Notes under the pieces: model-generated
What the model was told of the DNA's origin: nothing
What the model saw: only the letters and a program-made list of their open reading frames with translations
The model's database searches: none
Shown here: piece by piece, positions 7,335 to 16,524 of the stretch
Numbering within the stretch: the stretch's first letter is position 1
Layout: every line of letters begins with the position of its first letter
NCBI GenBank assembly: GCA_019454105.1
Contig: CP075364.1
Location: forward strand, 2,359,362-2,423,361
Source: Fimbriimonadaceae bacterium
GTDB taxonomy: Bacteria; Armatimonadota; Fimbriimonadia; Fimbriimonadales; Fimbriimonadaceae
Direction: 5' to 3'
DNA: 64,000 bases
Position numbers and translations under genes: made by a program

Positions 7335-9026
7335 CTAGTTCGACTTTGTCTTGGGCTGCCCTTCTTTGGGCTCCGCCCCGGTTTCGTCCAGCTTGTCCAG
7401 TTCCGATTCGATCTTCTTCTGGTTGGCCTCTTCTTCCTTGCGGGCGAGTTCGTCCTCTTTCTTTCGGGCTTCCCAATCGCTGAGTTCCTTCTTGACCGCG
7501 TCAAGGGCTGCCTTCTCGATCTTGCCCGCCTTTTCCGCCGCCTCAAGCCTCTTTCGGATTTGGGCCACCTGAGTCTCGCCCGACGAGTCGAAGAGTCCGT
7601 TGTGGGTCGCCGCGTCAAGCAGAGCCTCACCGGCTGCTTCCCAGTCTTCTGACGCCAAGAGCGAGTCGTACACCTTCAGCCGGATCTCTGGGCTTTCCGT
7701 GAACTCCAGGACCGCCTGGAGCGAGGCCACTTGCTGCTCCCTCAGGTCGGCCTGCTCCTTCGGTGTCAACTGGTTGAAGAACGAATCGAAGGCCACGTAC
7801 TTGGCCAAGGCCAGTCCCTGCCGGCTGAGTCCGTCCGAAGGCTGGACCGCGTCGATCTGCTTGATCAAAGCCTCCATCGTCTCTCGGATTTCGGCCGGAG
7901 ACTTCCCGAAGTTCTGTCGCCACTCTTTGGCGGCCTCGGCCGACAAGCGATATCCCTCGTCTCGCCAGACGGCCGCTTTGACCGCCGCCTCGATGTCCGA
8001 CTCCATCTTCTTCATGGCCTGAGTCCGTTTGTACTGCTCGGTCAGTTCGCCCTTCTTGGTCTCCCAGTCGGCAGGCGGCTTGCTCTCAATCTTGTCGAGC
8101 TTGTAGAGCGCGACCCCGCCCGGCTCTTCGATCAGCGTCACGCCACCGGCCTTCAGTTCGAGGAGCGGTTGCAGGGCCTCCTCGCCCTCCATGACCGCGC
8201 GGCCATAGGGGCGCGGCTCGTCCTTCTGGCCCTTGCCGTTCTTGGCAAAGACCGCGGCCCAGTTTGCTCCGCCGCCAGCTTCCGACAGAGCGGCCTCGGC
8301 GTCCTTGCGGTTCGCCTCAGCCGATTTGGCCGGATCCTGGAAGGTGAGCCGTCGCACTGTCAACTGGTCGTAAGAGGCCTTGACTTGCTCTTCTGTCACA
8401 GAGACCGAAGCCTGGTACCAGTCTTGCACCATCGTCCGCAAGACCTCTGCCTCGATCCCCGCTTTTCGAGCTGGGTCGGTCAGGCCTTTGGCCACGGAGT
8501 CGACCTGATCCTTGCGAACTTCGTCCGGGCTCCTCCCATTGTTCTCTTTCTTGAACGCTTCGACAAACTCGGCTTCGGTCGCTCCCTCCTTCAGCTTCTT
8601 GTCAGCGATGAGCCGCGTCCGCTGAGTCTTGAATGCTTCGTCCAAAAACTGGTTGACGACCTTCTTCGCCGATTCGTCCGTCACCCGCAGTCCTTTCTGC
8701 GACGCCAGGGCCTTCAAGGCCGCGTCTCTCATCGCCGAGTCGATGGACTGTCCCAGCGTGTTCAGTTCAAACATCGGGCTGTTCGCCGAAGGCTGGCCCT
8801 GCTTCGCCATCTGGTACTGCTGGAAGACCGCTTCCGACGTCACCGGCACACCGGCCACTTCGGCGATCTTCGTTGCGCCCTGGGGCCCCGAGTCAGGGCC
8901 ATTCGCGCCAAGGCCAGGACAAGCCGAGGGCAGCGTGAGGCCGACTGCGGTCAGCACGCCGACGACGATCAACAGGGCTTGGCACCCACGGTTTTCGAAC
9001 AGGGAGCGGATCTTGGAGATAGACAA
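7335..9026 (-). CDS. Membrane-anchored SurA/PpiC-type chaperone-like protein
   Basis: The 563-residue product starts at TTG (9024-9026), with AGGTGA upstream. One membrane helix or signal anchor spans about residues 13-36. A SurA-N-like region follows: IAEVAGVPVTSEAVFQQY, then helical segments containing ADKKLKEGATEAEFVEAFKK. A parvulin-like fold may lie around residues 225-320 (LTFQDPAKSAEANRK...VTLIEEPGGVALYKLDKIE). The last 60 residues are a highly charged coiled coil. It probably assists folding of exported proteins. Peptidyl-prolyl isomerase activity is uncertain because the parvulin region is divergent. Confidence 0.65.
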   Translation of the reverse strand: MSISKIRSLFENRGCQALLIVVGVLTAVGLTLPSACPGLGANGPDSGPQGATKIAEVAGVPVTSEAVFQQYQMAKQGQPSANSPMFELNTLGQSIDSAMRDAALKALASQKGLRVTDESAKKVVNQFLDEAFKTQRTRLIADKKLKEGATEAEFVEAFKKENNGRSPDEVRKDQVDSVAKGLTDPARKAGIEAEVLRTMVQDWYQASVSVTEEQVKASYDQLTVRRLTFQDPAKSAEANRKDAEAALSEAGGGANWAAVFAKNGKGQKDEPRPYGRAVMEGEEALQPLLELKAGGVTLIEEPGGVALYKLDKIESKPPADWETKKGELTEQYKRTQAMKKMESDIEAAVKAAVWRDEGYRLSAEAAKEWRQNFGKSPAEIRETMEALIKQIDAVQPSDGLSRQGLALAKYVAFDSFFNQLTPKEQADLREQQVASLQAVLEFTESPEIRLKVYDSLLASEDWEAAGEALLDAATHNGLFDSSGETQVAQIRKRLEAAEKAGKIEKAALDAVKKELSDWEARKKEDELARKEEEANQKKIESELDKLDETGAEPKEGQPKTKSN

Positions 9027-9096
9027 CTTCGGTAGGTCACCTCAGGAAGGATCGCCTTCATTATGGTGCCCGTTCAAACCTCAGCCCGGGCCGGGC

Positions 9097-9137
9097 TTGA
9101 CAGGTAGACATGAATGGAGTAACATGCGGCTTCATGT
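9097..9137 (+). promoter_or_regulatory. lexA promoter with overlapping inverted repeat
   Basis: TTGACA (9097-9102) is followed after 17 bp by TAACAT (9120-9125), a good sigma-70-type promoter 40 bases before the lexA ATG. The arms ACATGAA (9108-9114) and TTCATGT (9131-9137) form a perfect inverted repeat bracketing the -10 element. That placement suits a repressor site, possibly LexA itself, though it resembles neither the E. coli nor the Bacillus SOS box. Confidence 0.6.
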
Positions 9138-9165
9138 AGACGCGAGAGCGCGTCGGGCGAGACCT

Positions 9166-9795
9166 ATGGCAAAAGGACTGACCAAGCGGCAAGAGGCCAT
9201 CTTTAAGTTCCTCCTCGACTACATCCAGGACAAAGGGTTCCCGCCCTCGATTCGGGAGATCGGCGAGAAGTTCAGCATCGGTTCGCTCAGGGGCGTGACC
9301 GTGCACCTGGACGCCCTCGAAAAGAAGGGCTACATCCAACGGTCGAACACGCCGCGCTCCATCAAGATCAAGCACCCGGCCTACCAGCCTGGGGCCAGCG
9401 TCATGATGCTGCCCCTGGTCGGACAGATCGCCGCGGGCGCCCCGATCTTGGCCGACGAGAACGTCGAGCACCTGATCCCGGTGCCCAGCGACATGGTTCG
9501 GAACATTTCCGGCGCGTTCCTGTTGAGGGTCAAGGGCGACTCTATGTCCGGAGAGGGCATCAACCCTCGCGACCTGGTCGTGGTCAAACCTCAGCAGGCG
9601 GCGAATCACGGAGACCTCGTCGCGGTCCTTCTGGGTGAAGAGGCCACTGTCAAGCGGATCCACTTTTCTGGCCGTAGGATCCGTCTTGTGGCCAGCAACC
9701 CGGCCTACGACCCCATTGAGGTGAAACAGGAAGACGCCCGAGTGATCGGGCGCATTGTCGGCCTGCTGCGGGACTACGAAGGCATGGCCTTCTAA
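9166..9795 (+). CDS. lexA: LexA SOS repressor
   Basis: An N-terminal winged helix (LTKRQEAIFKFLLDYI, PPSIREIGEKFSIGSLRGVT) precedes the self-cleaving S24 domain. The cleavage dipeptide Ala-Gly is in QIAAGAP, the nucleophile Ser in VKGDSMSGEGI, and the general-base Lys in EATVKRIHF. Length (209 residues) is normal. I start it at the ATG at 9166, since upstream in-frame sequence would overlap the promoter and the opposite gene. It would repress DNA-damage genes until RecA-stimulated autocleavage. The neighbouring pcrA makes a repair cluster. Confidence 0.95.
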   Translation: MAKGLTKRQEAIFKFLLDYIQDKGFPPSIREIGEKFSIGSLRGVTVHLDALEKKGYIQRSNTPRSIKIKHPAYQPGASVMMLPLVGQIAAGAPILADENVEHLIPVPSDMVRNISGAFLLRVKGDSMSGEGINPRDLVVVKPQQAANHGDLVAVLLGEEATVKRIHFSGRRIRLVASNPAYDPIEVKQEDARVIGRIVGLLRDYEGMAF

Positions 9796-10325
9796 CGAGG
9801 CCAGGTCGGACCGGCGACCAACTCGGAGCGAGACAACCGTCGCCCTCCGCTGCGCTCGTCTTGCCTGACGATCCCAATGCCGGGCCGCGTCCAAGTCGTG
9901 ACCTGGAGATCAAGGCCAGGGCCTGTGAGGCTCAAGACGGACTCCAAGTCTTGTCCCTTGTCCGCCTTCGAGGCCAGTTTCCCTTCAGCCCGGACCGAGC
10001 CTCTTGGGGTCTGGACCACTCCGGCCCACTTGTGTTCGATCTGGCCCCCTAGGGGCACTGGTGGGTCGAAACGAGTCCCGCTCAGTTCGGACGCCCAAAG
10101 TGTCCTTTCGGCGATAGCGATCTTGCTCGTCCCCGACGGCCCATCGAGCCGCCAGCCGAGGTGCCGACCGACCGGTTCGGTCGAAACGACCGTGACCGTC
10201 TCGACCCGGCTCCCAAACTCTCGAGAGACACGGTAAGTCCAAGAGATCCCCCGCTCAAGGGGCATCAGTTCGCCGCCTCGGGCGCACCCGAGCGCGATGA
10301 GGGCCAACGCCCAGACCGCCCTCAT
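9792..10325 (-). CDS. Unrecognised lipoprotein
   Basis: The N-terminus (MRAVWALALIALGCARGG) is a lipoprotein signal with the lipid-anchored Cys at residue 14. The mature part, about 160 residues, is rich in beta-strand-like segments (GISWTYRVSREFGSRVET). I know no family for it. Its ATG overlaps the pcrA stop (ATGA), so it is co-translated with the helicase, which is a curious pairing. Its 3' end overlaps lexA by four bases. Confidence 0.6.
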   Translation of the reverse strand: MRAVWALALIALGCARGGELMPLERGISWTYRVSREFGSRVETVTVVSTEPVGRHLGWRLDGPSGTSKIAIAERTLWASELSGTRFDPPVPLGGQIEHKWAGVVQTPRGSVRAEGKLASKADKGQDLESVLSLTGPGLDLQVTTWTRPGIGIVRQDERSGGRRLSRSELVAGPTWPR

Positions 10326-12523
10326 ACGGCCTCAAGCTTGGCCAGGCTTTGGACCAACTTCTTCACGCCCACCGCCCCTGGGAACGCGACCGTGACCTCG
10401 GCGTCCCCTTTGAGCGGCCCGCACGCGACCACGACCCCGATCCCGAACTTTTTGTGCGTCACCTTCTGGCCGACATGAAACGGGGGGTTCCACGAAGGCG
10501 AAACAGCGGCGGCCCGAGACTCGACGAGAGCATAGCCGCCTGACCGGTCGGGTTCGACCCTTCTCGCCGGGGCGGTGGCTGGGTTCCTGCTCCCAAAGAG
10601 CGCCTCGGAAGAAGACTCAGGAATGTCGTCCAAGAAGCGCGACCGCCTGTTGAACGAGGGTTGGCCGTAGAGCGACCTCCGCACCGCATGGGTCAGGTGA
10701 AGTTCCTGCCTCGCCCGGGTCATGCCAACGTAGGCCAATCTCCGCTCTTCTTCCAACTCCGTGTCCGAGCCCAGTGACCGCGAGTGGGGAAAGACCCCTT
10801 CCTCCAACCCGACCAAGAACACGACGGGGAATTCGAGCCCCTTGCTCGAGTGAAGCGTCATCAAAGTCACCGCATCACCGCTTTCGTTCAGACCGTCGAC
10901 ATCGGCGATCAGGGCCACACTTTCAAGGAACATGGCCAGTGAAGGCTCCTCAGCCGTAGCATCGTACTCGGCGGTCACGTTGACGAACTCTTGAAGGTTC
11001 TCTTGCCGGCTGATCGACTCATCCGACCGGTCTGCCCGCAGGTCCTCCAAGTAACCCGACTTTTCCAGTAGCCGCTTGAGGACGGGCGTGACGGGGCCCT
11101 CCCGGGCGATCAGTTGGGCGTCTTCGATCAACCCTGTGAACGCCCGGATCCCGGCCAGCGCCTTCTTGTTCAGCTCTTGTTGGAGCGTCAGGTCGGTCGC
11201 CGCGTCCCACAACGACGACCCGCGCTCTGACGACAAAGACTCGAGCCTCTGCAAGGTTCCAGCCCCCACGGCGCGCGCGGGCACGTTCACCACCCTCCGG
11301 AACGAAACGTCGTCTCTGGAGTTGAGCACGAGCCGGAGGTAAGCGACCAGGTCCTTGATCTCCCTGCGCTCATAAAACCGTTGCCCTCCGACCAGCACGT
11401 GCGGGACACGCATCGTGAGGAAGGCTTCTTCCAGGACGCGTGACTGGGCGTTGGTCCGATAAAGGACGGCGAAGTCGCCGTGCTTCCGGATCCCTTGCCT
11501 CACTTCCCGGATCACATGGTCGGCGATCTGCATGGCTTCGTCCTGCTCTGTGCCAGCCTCGCTCACCGTCACCGGCGCGCCCCCTCGGTTTTCTGTCCAA
11601 AGCTTCTTTTCGGCCCGGCCGCGATTGTGCCGGATCACATGGTGCGCCGCTTCCAAGATCCGTTGTGTCGACCGATAGTTCTGCGAAAGCGTCACGACCT
11701 TGGCGTCCGGATGGTCGCTGCCGAACCGCATCATGAGAGAGACGTCGGCACCCCGCCAGGCATAGATCGATTGGTCGTCGTCGCCAACAATGGTGATGTT
11801 TCGGTGCTTCTGGGCCAGGATGTCGGCCAGCTGGTACTGCGAGAAGTTGACGTCTTGATATTCGTCGACCAAGACGTGCAAAAAGCGGTCTTGGAGCTTT
11901 GTGCGAACCGCCTCCGACTGCTCCAACATTCTCACCGCCTTGAAGATGATGTCGTCGAAGTCCAGCGCGTTGGCCCGGGCCAAAGCCGCCTGATATTCTC
12001 TATAAACCTCGGCAACAATCCGCTCGAAGAACGCCGAGGCGCCCTGACCATAGCGCTCCGGCCCGATCAGTTTTTCCTTGGCTCGAGAGATCTCGTTGAG
12101 CACGCCGCGCGGCTGGACGGAACGGTCCTCGATCCCCTTTTGCTTCAGGACGTCCTTCACCAAGGCGATCTGGTCCGCGTCGTCGTACACCACAAAATTC
12201 CGATCGACGCCGATGCTCGATCCGTCGATTCGCAGCAGGCGGGCGCAGATCGAGTGGAACGTTCCCATCCAAAGGCCTTGCGCCTCTGGGCCGACCATGT
12301 CCGCGATCCGCTCCTTCATTTCGCGGGCAGCTTTGTTGGTGAAGGTGACCGCCAAGATGCGACCAGGCGGCACGCCTTCGCTGACCAACCGCGCGATCCG
12401 GCAGGTGATGACGCGCGTCTTGCCCGATCCCGCCCCGGCGAACACCATCAGCGGCCCGCCTGGATGGGTCACGGCCTCGAGCTGCTCCGGATTGAGGGTC
12501 GCGACGTCGAACGGAAGGCCCAT
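10322..12523 (-). CDS. pcrA: ATP-dependent DNA helicase PcrA/UvrD
   Basis: This superfamily 1A 3'-5' helicase acts in repair and in replication restart. All motifs are visible: Walker A AGAGSGKTRVI, Ia FTNKAAREMKERI, II VDEYQDVN, III GDDDQSIYAWRGA, IV QNYRST, V MTLHSSKGLEFPVVFLVG and VI RRLAYVGMTRAR. The C-terminus (about residues 680-733) carries the PcrA-type Tudor-like domain, GQKVTHKKFGIGVVVACG, which binds RNA polymerase in known homologues. At 733 residues it is full length. Confidence 0.96.
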   Translation of the reverse strand: MGLPFDVATLNPEQLEAVTHPGGPLMVFAGAGSGKTRVITCRIARLVSEGVPPGRILAVTFTNKAAREMKERIADMVGPEAQGLWMGTFHSICARLLRIDGSSIGVDRNFVVYDDADQIALVKDVLKQKGIEDRSVQPRGVLNEISRAKEKLIGPERYGQGASAFFERIVAEVYREYQAALARANALDFDDIIFKAVRMLEQSEAVRTKLQDRFLHVLVDEYQDVNFSQYQLADILAQKHRNITIVGDDDQSIYAWRGADVSLMMRFGSDHPDAKVVTLSQNYRSTQRILEAAHHVIRHNRGRAEKKLWTENRGGAPVTVSEAGTEQDEAMQIADHVIREVRQGIRKHGDFAVLYRTNAQSRVLEEAFLTMRVPHVLVGGQRFYERREIKDLVAYLRLVLNSRDDVSFRRVVNVPARAVGAGTLQRLESLSSERGSSLWDAATDLTLQQELNKKALAGIRAFTGLIEDAQLIAREGPVTPVLKRLLEKSGYLEDLRADRSDESISRQENLQEFVNVTAEYDATAEEPSLAMFLESVALIADVDGLNESGDAVTLMTLHSSKGLEFPVVFLVGLEEGVFPHSRSLGSDTELEEERRLAYVGMTRARQELHLTHAVRRSLYGQPSFNRRSRFLDDIPESSSEALFGSRNPATAPARRVEPDRSGGYALVESRAAAVSPSWNPPFHVGQKVTHKKFGIGVVVACGPLKGDAEVTVAFPGAVGVKKLVQSLAKLEAV

Positions 12524-12567
12524 GGGGTCAGACCGATTATGCCCCGCCCGGGGGCTAGACTCGGGGC

Positions 12568-13458
12568 ATGGAAATGCGGCCGCTCGGCAAGACGGGCCTT
12601 CATGTCACCGTGCTGGGTCTTGGCACGTCAGAGATCGGCTTCCAGCTTGAGGAAGGCGCGGACGTCAGCCTGCTCTTGAACGAGGCGTTAGACGCTGGAC
12701 TCAACGTGATCGACACGGCTGAGTGTTACCGCGACTCGGAAAGCAAGATCGGTAATGCCGTCGGTCATCGCCGGAGCGACTACTTTCTCTTCACCAAGAC
12801 AGGACACGCCGCCGGACTCGAAGGCGAAGACTGGGATCCGACCGTGATGGCCCGCGGTATCGAAAGGTCGCTTGTCAATCTGCGCACGGACCATGTCGAT
12901 CTCCTCCAGCTTCATTCGTGCTCGCTGGACCTCTTGCAACGGGGCGAGGTGATCCAGGTCGTCCAGAGGGCCAAGGAAGCAGGGAAGACCCGCTTGATTG
13001 GCTACAGCGGAGACGGCCCCGAGGCCCAGTGGGCGATCGAGAGCGGCCTTTTCGACACGCTCCAAACCTCCATCAGCGTTTGCGACCAAGCCAACATCGA
13101 TCTCATGCCCCAAGCGATCGAGCGGGGAATGGGCGTCATTGTCAAACGGCCCGTCGCGAACGGCGTCTGGAGTTCGAGCGATCCGCCGGCCAGCCCCTAC
13201 GCCATGCCGTACTACGAGCGCTATCGTGCGCTGGCCTACCCTTGGGCAGCCGACGCGAACCTTGCCGGGAGGACCGCGCTTCGCTTCACGTTGTCCGTGC
13301 CGGGAGTCTCGACGATGATCGTCGGCACGAGGACGCCGGGCCGTTGGATCCAGAACGCGGCCGTGATCGCCGAAGGCGCCCTGAGCGATGCCGAGTACCG
13401 CACCATTCGCGAGCGGTGGGCGGAGTCCGCGCAGCCCGATTGGGCCGGTCTGACTTAA
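12568..13458 (+). CDS. Aldo/keto reductase
   Basis: The 296-residue NAD(P)H-dependent oxidoreductase has a TIM-barrel. The catalytic tetrad is visible as Asp and Tyr in NVIDTAECYRDSE, Lys in LFTKTGH and His in LLQLHSCS. The cofactor-binding C-terminal region is SVPGVSTMIVGTRTPG. The N-terminal RPLGKTGLHVTVLGLGTSEIG is typical of the AKR superfamily. Substrate cannot be assigned. It is a single gene that ends tail-to-tail with the DUF5107-like gene. Confidence 0.9.
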   Translation: MEMRPLGKTGLHVTVLGLGTSEIGFQLEEGADVSLLLNEALDAGLNVIDTAECYRDSESKIGNAVGHRRSDYFLFTKTGHAAGLEGEDWDPTVMARGIERSLVNLRTDHVDLLQLHSCSLDLLQRGEVIQVVQRAKEAGKTRLIGYSGDGPEAQWAIESGLFDTLQTSISVCDQANIDLMPQAIERGMGVIVKRPVANGVWSSSDPPASPYAMPYYERYRALAYPWAADANLAGRTALRFTLSVPGVSTMIVGTRTPGRWIQNAAVIAEGALSDAEYRTIRERWAESAQPDWAGLT

Positions 13459-15233
13459 GAAGGAGGCCCGGCCACGAGCGCTGACAGCTCTGCGAGTCGG
13501 GGGTCACTTGGAAACCGCGCGGCGAGGAGTTTGATTGTGTCGACTTCGTGCCGCCTCCATGGGAACGGCGGTTCGAGCGGGGCCGCCGAGGCGAGCCGGA
13601 CCTGGTGCGCGGCCTCCGCTTCGAGGCGAGTCTGCCTGAGCAGAGACCCCGCCAAGAGATAGCGGACGAGGGGGATCTCTCGGTGCCGGAGGCACTCGTC
13701 GGCCAGCCGGGCCGCGTCTTCGACCATCCCGAAGTCATACAGCCAGTTCAAAACGTCCAAGAGCGCGTCTGGAAAGCTGGCGAGGGGCTTGGTGAGCGGG
13801 CTCGGCTCCTTGCCTTGACTTAAGTCCATCGAGAGGAACGCCTCGGCACGGAGGGCGGGCTCGAGAGGCGCGAGAAAGTGGGCATTGAGAATCTCCGTCG
13901 ATTCGCCGCTCGTTTCTCCCCGATGCCGCGCGACCAGGGCCTTGAGCCACCAGAGGAGTTGGTCGTCAGTCTGCCGCTGAAGCCCTTCATCGATCCAGAG
14001 GTCGGCTTCTCGCCAGTCCCGAGCACGGGCCGCGATCCGAGCTTGGTTCCAGGCGGCAGCCGCTTCGAGCCCGAGCGGCGCTCTCGGTGCGGGCTCTCCC
14101 GATGAGACGCGGCGTAGGAACTCGGCTTCGAAGCCAAAGGAACCTGGTTGCGATGCCTTCAAGATCGCGTCCTCTAACGTTGAGGGGCCAGGATCTTCCG
14201 GACGCAGGCCGGTCGCGCTCCATCGAAGGCGCTCATTCCCGTTTGTGTCGCGGATCACGACATCGGTCACTTCGTCAGGCAAGTTGGCTGAGAACGGCTT
14301 GCCAGGCGCTAGTTCTGCAAGAGTTTCGAGGGTCTGCCCGTTCGCCAACCGGGCGACGACCTGGCAGTTACCGAGCGAGACCGTCGCCTGGATCGCCAGT
14401 CCTGGCCCGTCGACATACAGGGCGAGTCCCTGTCGCACTGCCGTCAAATGCTTGAGAAAAGAATAGGAAGCGAGTCGAAACTTAAATGAATCGATGCCTC
14501 TGGGGGTCATCACGTCTCCAGGCAAGATCGCGACAGCGGTACTTTCGCCCCCACTTTCTGCCCGGACAAAGCTCCCTTCATCGAAAACCAGGGCCAGTCG
14601 CCCGCCAGGTCCGACCAGCTCGACGAAACCGTCGCCTGAACCGCCCATCCTGGTGCCATGAAAGACGAGTGACGGCCCCGAACGAACGACCTCCAGCGAG
14701 CGGTTCTCGATCCGGCATTCGACCAGGATCTCGGCCCGATCAGAAGGGACGCTCACGCAGAGGTGCCATGCGAGCGGAGAACCAGGACAGACCTCTGCAA
14801 GGAAAACGGCCGCAGGCCCATCGATGCTGTCGGGATCTCGAATCCACCAGTCGACCGAGCCCATTGAATTGAGCCGACCTTCCGACAGGTTCAATTCGGC
14901 CCCCTGTCGCCATTCGACACCGCGTCGCCCCCCTTCCACCAGCCGGATCTCGGCAGGAAGGTTCCAGATCGGCGATCCCGAGGTGCGGTCGATCAAAGAC
15001 ACGATCCGGCCGCCCAGAGCCGGGCACACGACGACTTCTAACCACGGGTTTTCGAGGCGCACTAAGCTGAGATCGTGGGCGGAAATGTCGCCGGTAAGCC
15101 GAAGTCGCGGTAACGGCCAGCTCGAGTCCCCAACTCTCATCGGTTCAGGTTCCACCCGGTCGCCTTCGACTTTCCAAACGTCCTCAGACACTTGGGAGCC
15201 TGTGATCCTTTCGATGTCTCGCGCGTCTGCCAC
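13455..15233 (-). CDS. DUF5107-type protein with helical repeats
   Basis: The 592-residue product starts at GTG (15231-15233). The N-terminal half has a mutarotase-like beta-sandwich (LENPWLEVVVCPALGGRIVSLID), the hallmark of DUF5107 proteins, which commonly accompany carbohydrate-related functions. From about residue 390 the chain becomes alpha-helical with TPR-like repeats (AWNQARIAARARDWREADLW; LLDVLNWLYDFGMVEDAARLA). No signal peptide is seen, so it is likely cytoplasmic. Catalysis is uncertain. The family assignment rests on the PALGGRI region. Confidence 0.65.
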   Translation of the reverse strand: MADARDIERITGSQVSEDVWKVEGDRVEPEPMRVGDSSWPLPRLRLTGDISAHDLSLVRLENPWLEVVVCPALGGRIVSLIDRTSGSPIWNLPAEIRLVEGGRRGVEWRQGAELNLSEGRLNSMGSVDWWIRDPDSIDGPAAVFLAEVCPGSPLAWHLCVSVPSDRAEILVECRIENRSLEVVRSGPSLVFHGTRMGGSGDGFVELVGPGGRLALVFDEGSFVRAESGGESTAVAILPGDVMTPRGIDSFKFRLASYSFLKHLTAVRQGLALYVDGPGLAIQATVSLGNCQVVARLANGQTLETLAELAPGKPFSANLPDEVTDVVIRDTNGNERLRWSATGLRPEDPGPSTLEDAILKASQPGSFGFEAEFLRRVSSGEPAPRAPLGLEAAAAWNQARIAARARDWREADLWIDEGLQRQTDDQLLWWLKALVARHRGETSGESTEILNAHFLAPLEPALRAEAFLSMDLSQGKEPSPLTKPLASFPDALLDVLNWLYDFGMVEDAARLADECLRHREIPLVRYLLAGSLLRQTRLEAEAAHQVRLASAAPLEPPFPWRRHEVDTIKLLAARFPSDPRLAELSALVAGPPS

Positions 15234-15250
15234 AATAGGTGTGAGCGGCG

Positions 15251-15754
15251 ATGCTGCTCACCGGGATTATGCCTGCCCGAAGCGGAAGATTGGACTGGAC
15301 TGCCCTCTCCTGGGGCCTCATCCTCTACGTGCTGGTGCCGACTGGTCTGTTCGCCGTCGGCTATACGCTGGTCGGGCCGAGGATCGGGGCTGTGCCCGTT
15401 TTGCAGGCCAGCGCGAGCAAAGCTCTCAAAAGGGACGAACCGGCCAAGGAGCCTGAGGCGACGGCGACAATCGGAAAACCTGGCCCCCAAATCGACATCG
15501 TTGTCGAACCAGTCAAGGGCAAATCGGGCCGCAAGCCTCCCAGGGCCGAAACCCGAGAGAACGAGCGGCCGAAGCAGCCGGCCGCCAAGGAGAAGAAGCC
15601 AGCCGAGACCGCGAGCAACAAGGTCGAAAGCACGGCCGATCCCGCAGCGTCCGATCCGGCAAGCGGGGGCGGGGCCTCAGAGTCCCAGCCTTCCGAAAAA
15701 CCCGAGAGCGGCGGCGGTGGTACGGGCGGCACAGACCCCGGGGCTGACGACTAA
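15251..15754 (+). CDS. Single-pass membrane protein with a long disordered tail
   Basis: After about 15 residues comes one hydrophobic helix (WGLILYVLVPTGLFAVGYTL). A 110-residue low-complexity tail rich in Lys, Glu, Pro, Ala and finally Gly/Ser follows. Nothing catalytic is visible. ATGs at 15251 and 15269 are both possible starts. The 3' end overlaps the convergent tatD gene by 78 bases, which is long. Either the tail or the TatD C-terminus is under relaxed constraint. Confidence 0.5.
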   Translation: MLLTGIMPARSGRLDWTALSWGLILYVLVPTGLFAVGYTLVGPRIGAVPVLQASASKALKRDEPAKEPEATATIGKPGPQIDIVVEPVKGKSGRKPPRAETRENERPKQPAAKEKKPAETASNKVESTADPAASDPASGGGASESQPSEKPESGGGGTGGTDPGADD

Positions 15755-16456
15755 CGCCCTTGCCAGACCTTCATTGACCAGCGGTAGCCAGGCAGGACGG
15801 TTGCGCTTCCCACGGTAGGGGTGCGGGGCCATCCATGGGCTGTCCGTCTCGATCACAACCCGGTCGTGCCCAAACCCGCGAAGTACGGCTCGCAGTGTGT
15901 CGGCAGAAGGATAGGTCACAGGGCCGTCGACTCCAATCCAAGCGTCCAAGGCTCGACACCGGACGGCGACCTCCTCGCTCCCAGCGAAGCAATGGAACAA
16001 GTACCGGTGCCGAGGCCGAGTCTCCAGCGCGTCCAAGAGGTCGCCGTAGGCCTCTCGGCAATGAAACACGACCGAAGCGTCGACCGAGGCAGCGAGCGCC
16101 AATTGGTCGTTCAGGCAGCGCATCTGTGACTCCTTCGATGCGTGCTGCCGGTAGTAGTCGAGTCCGATCTCGCCGAGCGCGACGGATTTCGGGTGGTTCA
16201 AGAGTTCCTCGATCGTCTTGAGCTCAGACGCGGCATAGCTTGCTGCGTGGTTCGGGTGCCATCCGACGACCGCGTAGACCTCTTCGAACCGGTCTGCCAG
16301 CTCGACCGCCCTTCGGCTTGAATCGCTGTCGATGCCGACCACGATCATCCTGGTCACGCCGGCATCGACAGCCTCTCGCACGGCCTCGGAAGGGTCTGGA
16401 AACGCGTCGGCGTCGTTCAGATGACAGTGGGTGTCGATGAGGATGTCCCCGGCCAC
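15677..16456 (-). CDS. TatD-family metal-dependent hydrolase (DNase)
   Basis: The TIM-barrel metallohydrolase motifs are present: IDTHCHLND, GEIGLDYYR, VVFHCREAYGD, YLFHCFAGS and ETDSPWMAPHPYRGKRNRP. TatD proteins cleave DNA 3'-5' and act in repair and DNA turnover. I start it at the GTG at 16456, which gives the usual short lead before IDTHCH. A TTG at 16510 would add 18 residues. The C-terminus overlaps the opposite-strand gene at 15677-15754. Confidence 0.9.
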   Translation of the reverse strand: MAGDILIDTHCHLNDADAFPDPSEAVREAVDAGVTRMIVVGIDSDSSRRAVELADRFEEVYAVVGWHPNHAASYAASELKTIEELLNHPKSVALGEIGLDYYRQHASKESQMRCLNDQLALAASVDASVVFHCREAYGDLLDALETRPRHRYLFHCFAGSEEVAVRCRALDAWIGVDGPVTYPSADTLRAVLRGFGHDRVVIETDSPWMAPHPYRGKRNRPAWLPLVNEGLARALVVSPGVCAARTTAAALGFFGRLGL

Positions 16457-16524
16457 AGAGACAAAATACCTTTGAGCCCGAACCTCGGGATGCCCTTCCG
16501 CGTAGCCCAAAATGGAACCGACTC

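Noticed and set aside
7731-9035. Long open frame (434 codons) opposite the SurA-like gene
   Set aside because: It is antisense to a gene with clear domain structure and shows Arg/Leu-rich shadow composition from GC-rich codons.
8629-9165. Long N-terminal extension of LexA
   Set aside because: It would overlap the opposite gene and the lexA promoter; the LexA fold begins right after the ATG at 9166.
11480-12679. 399-codon frame opposite pcrA
   Set aside because: It mirrors the helicase codons, has no motif and crosses into the aldo/keto reductase start region.
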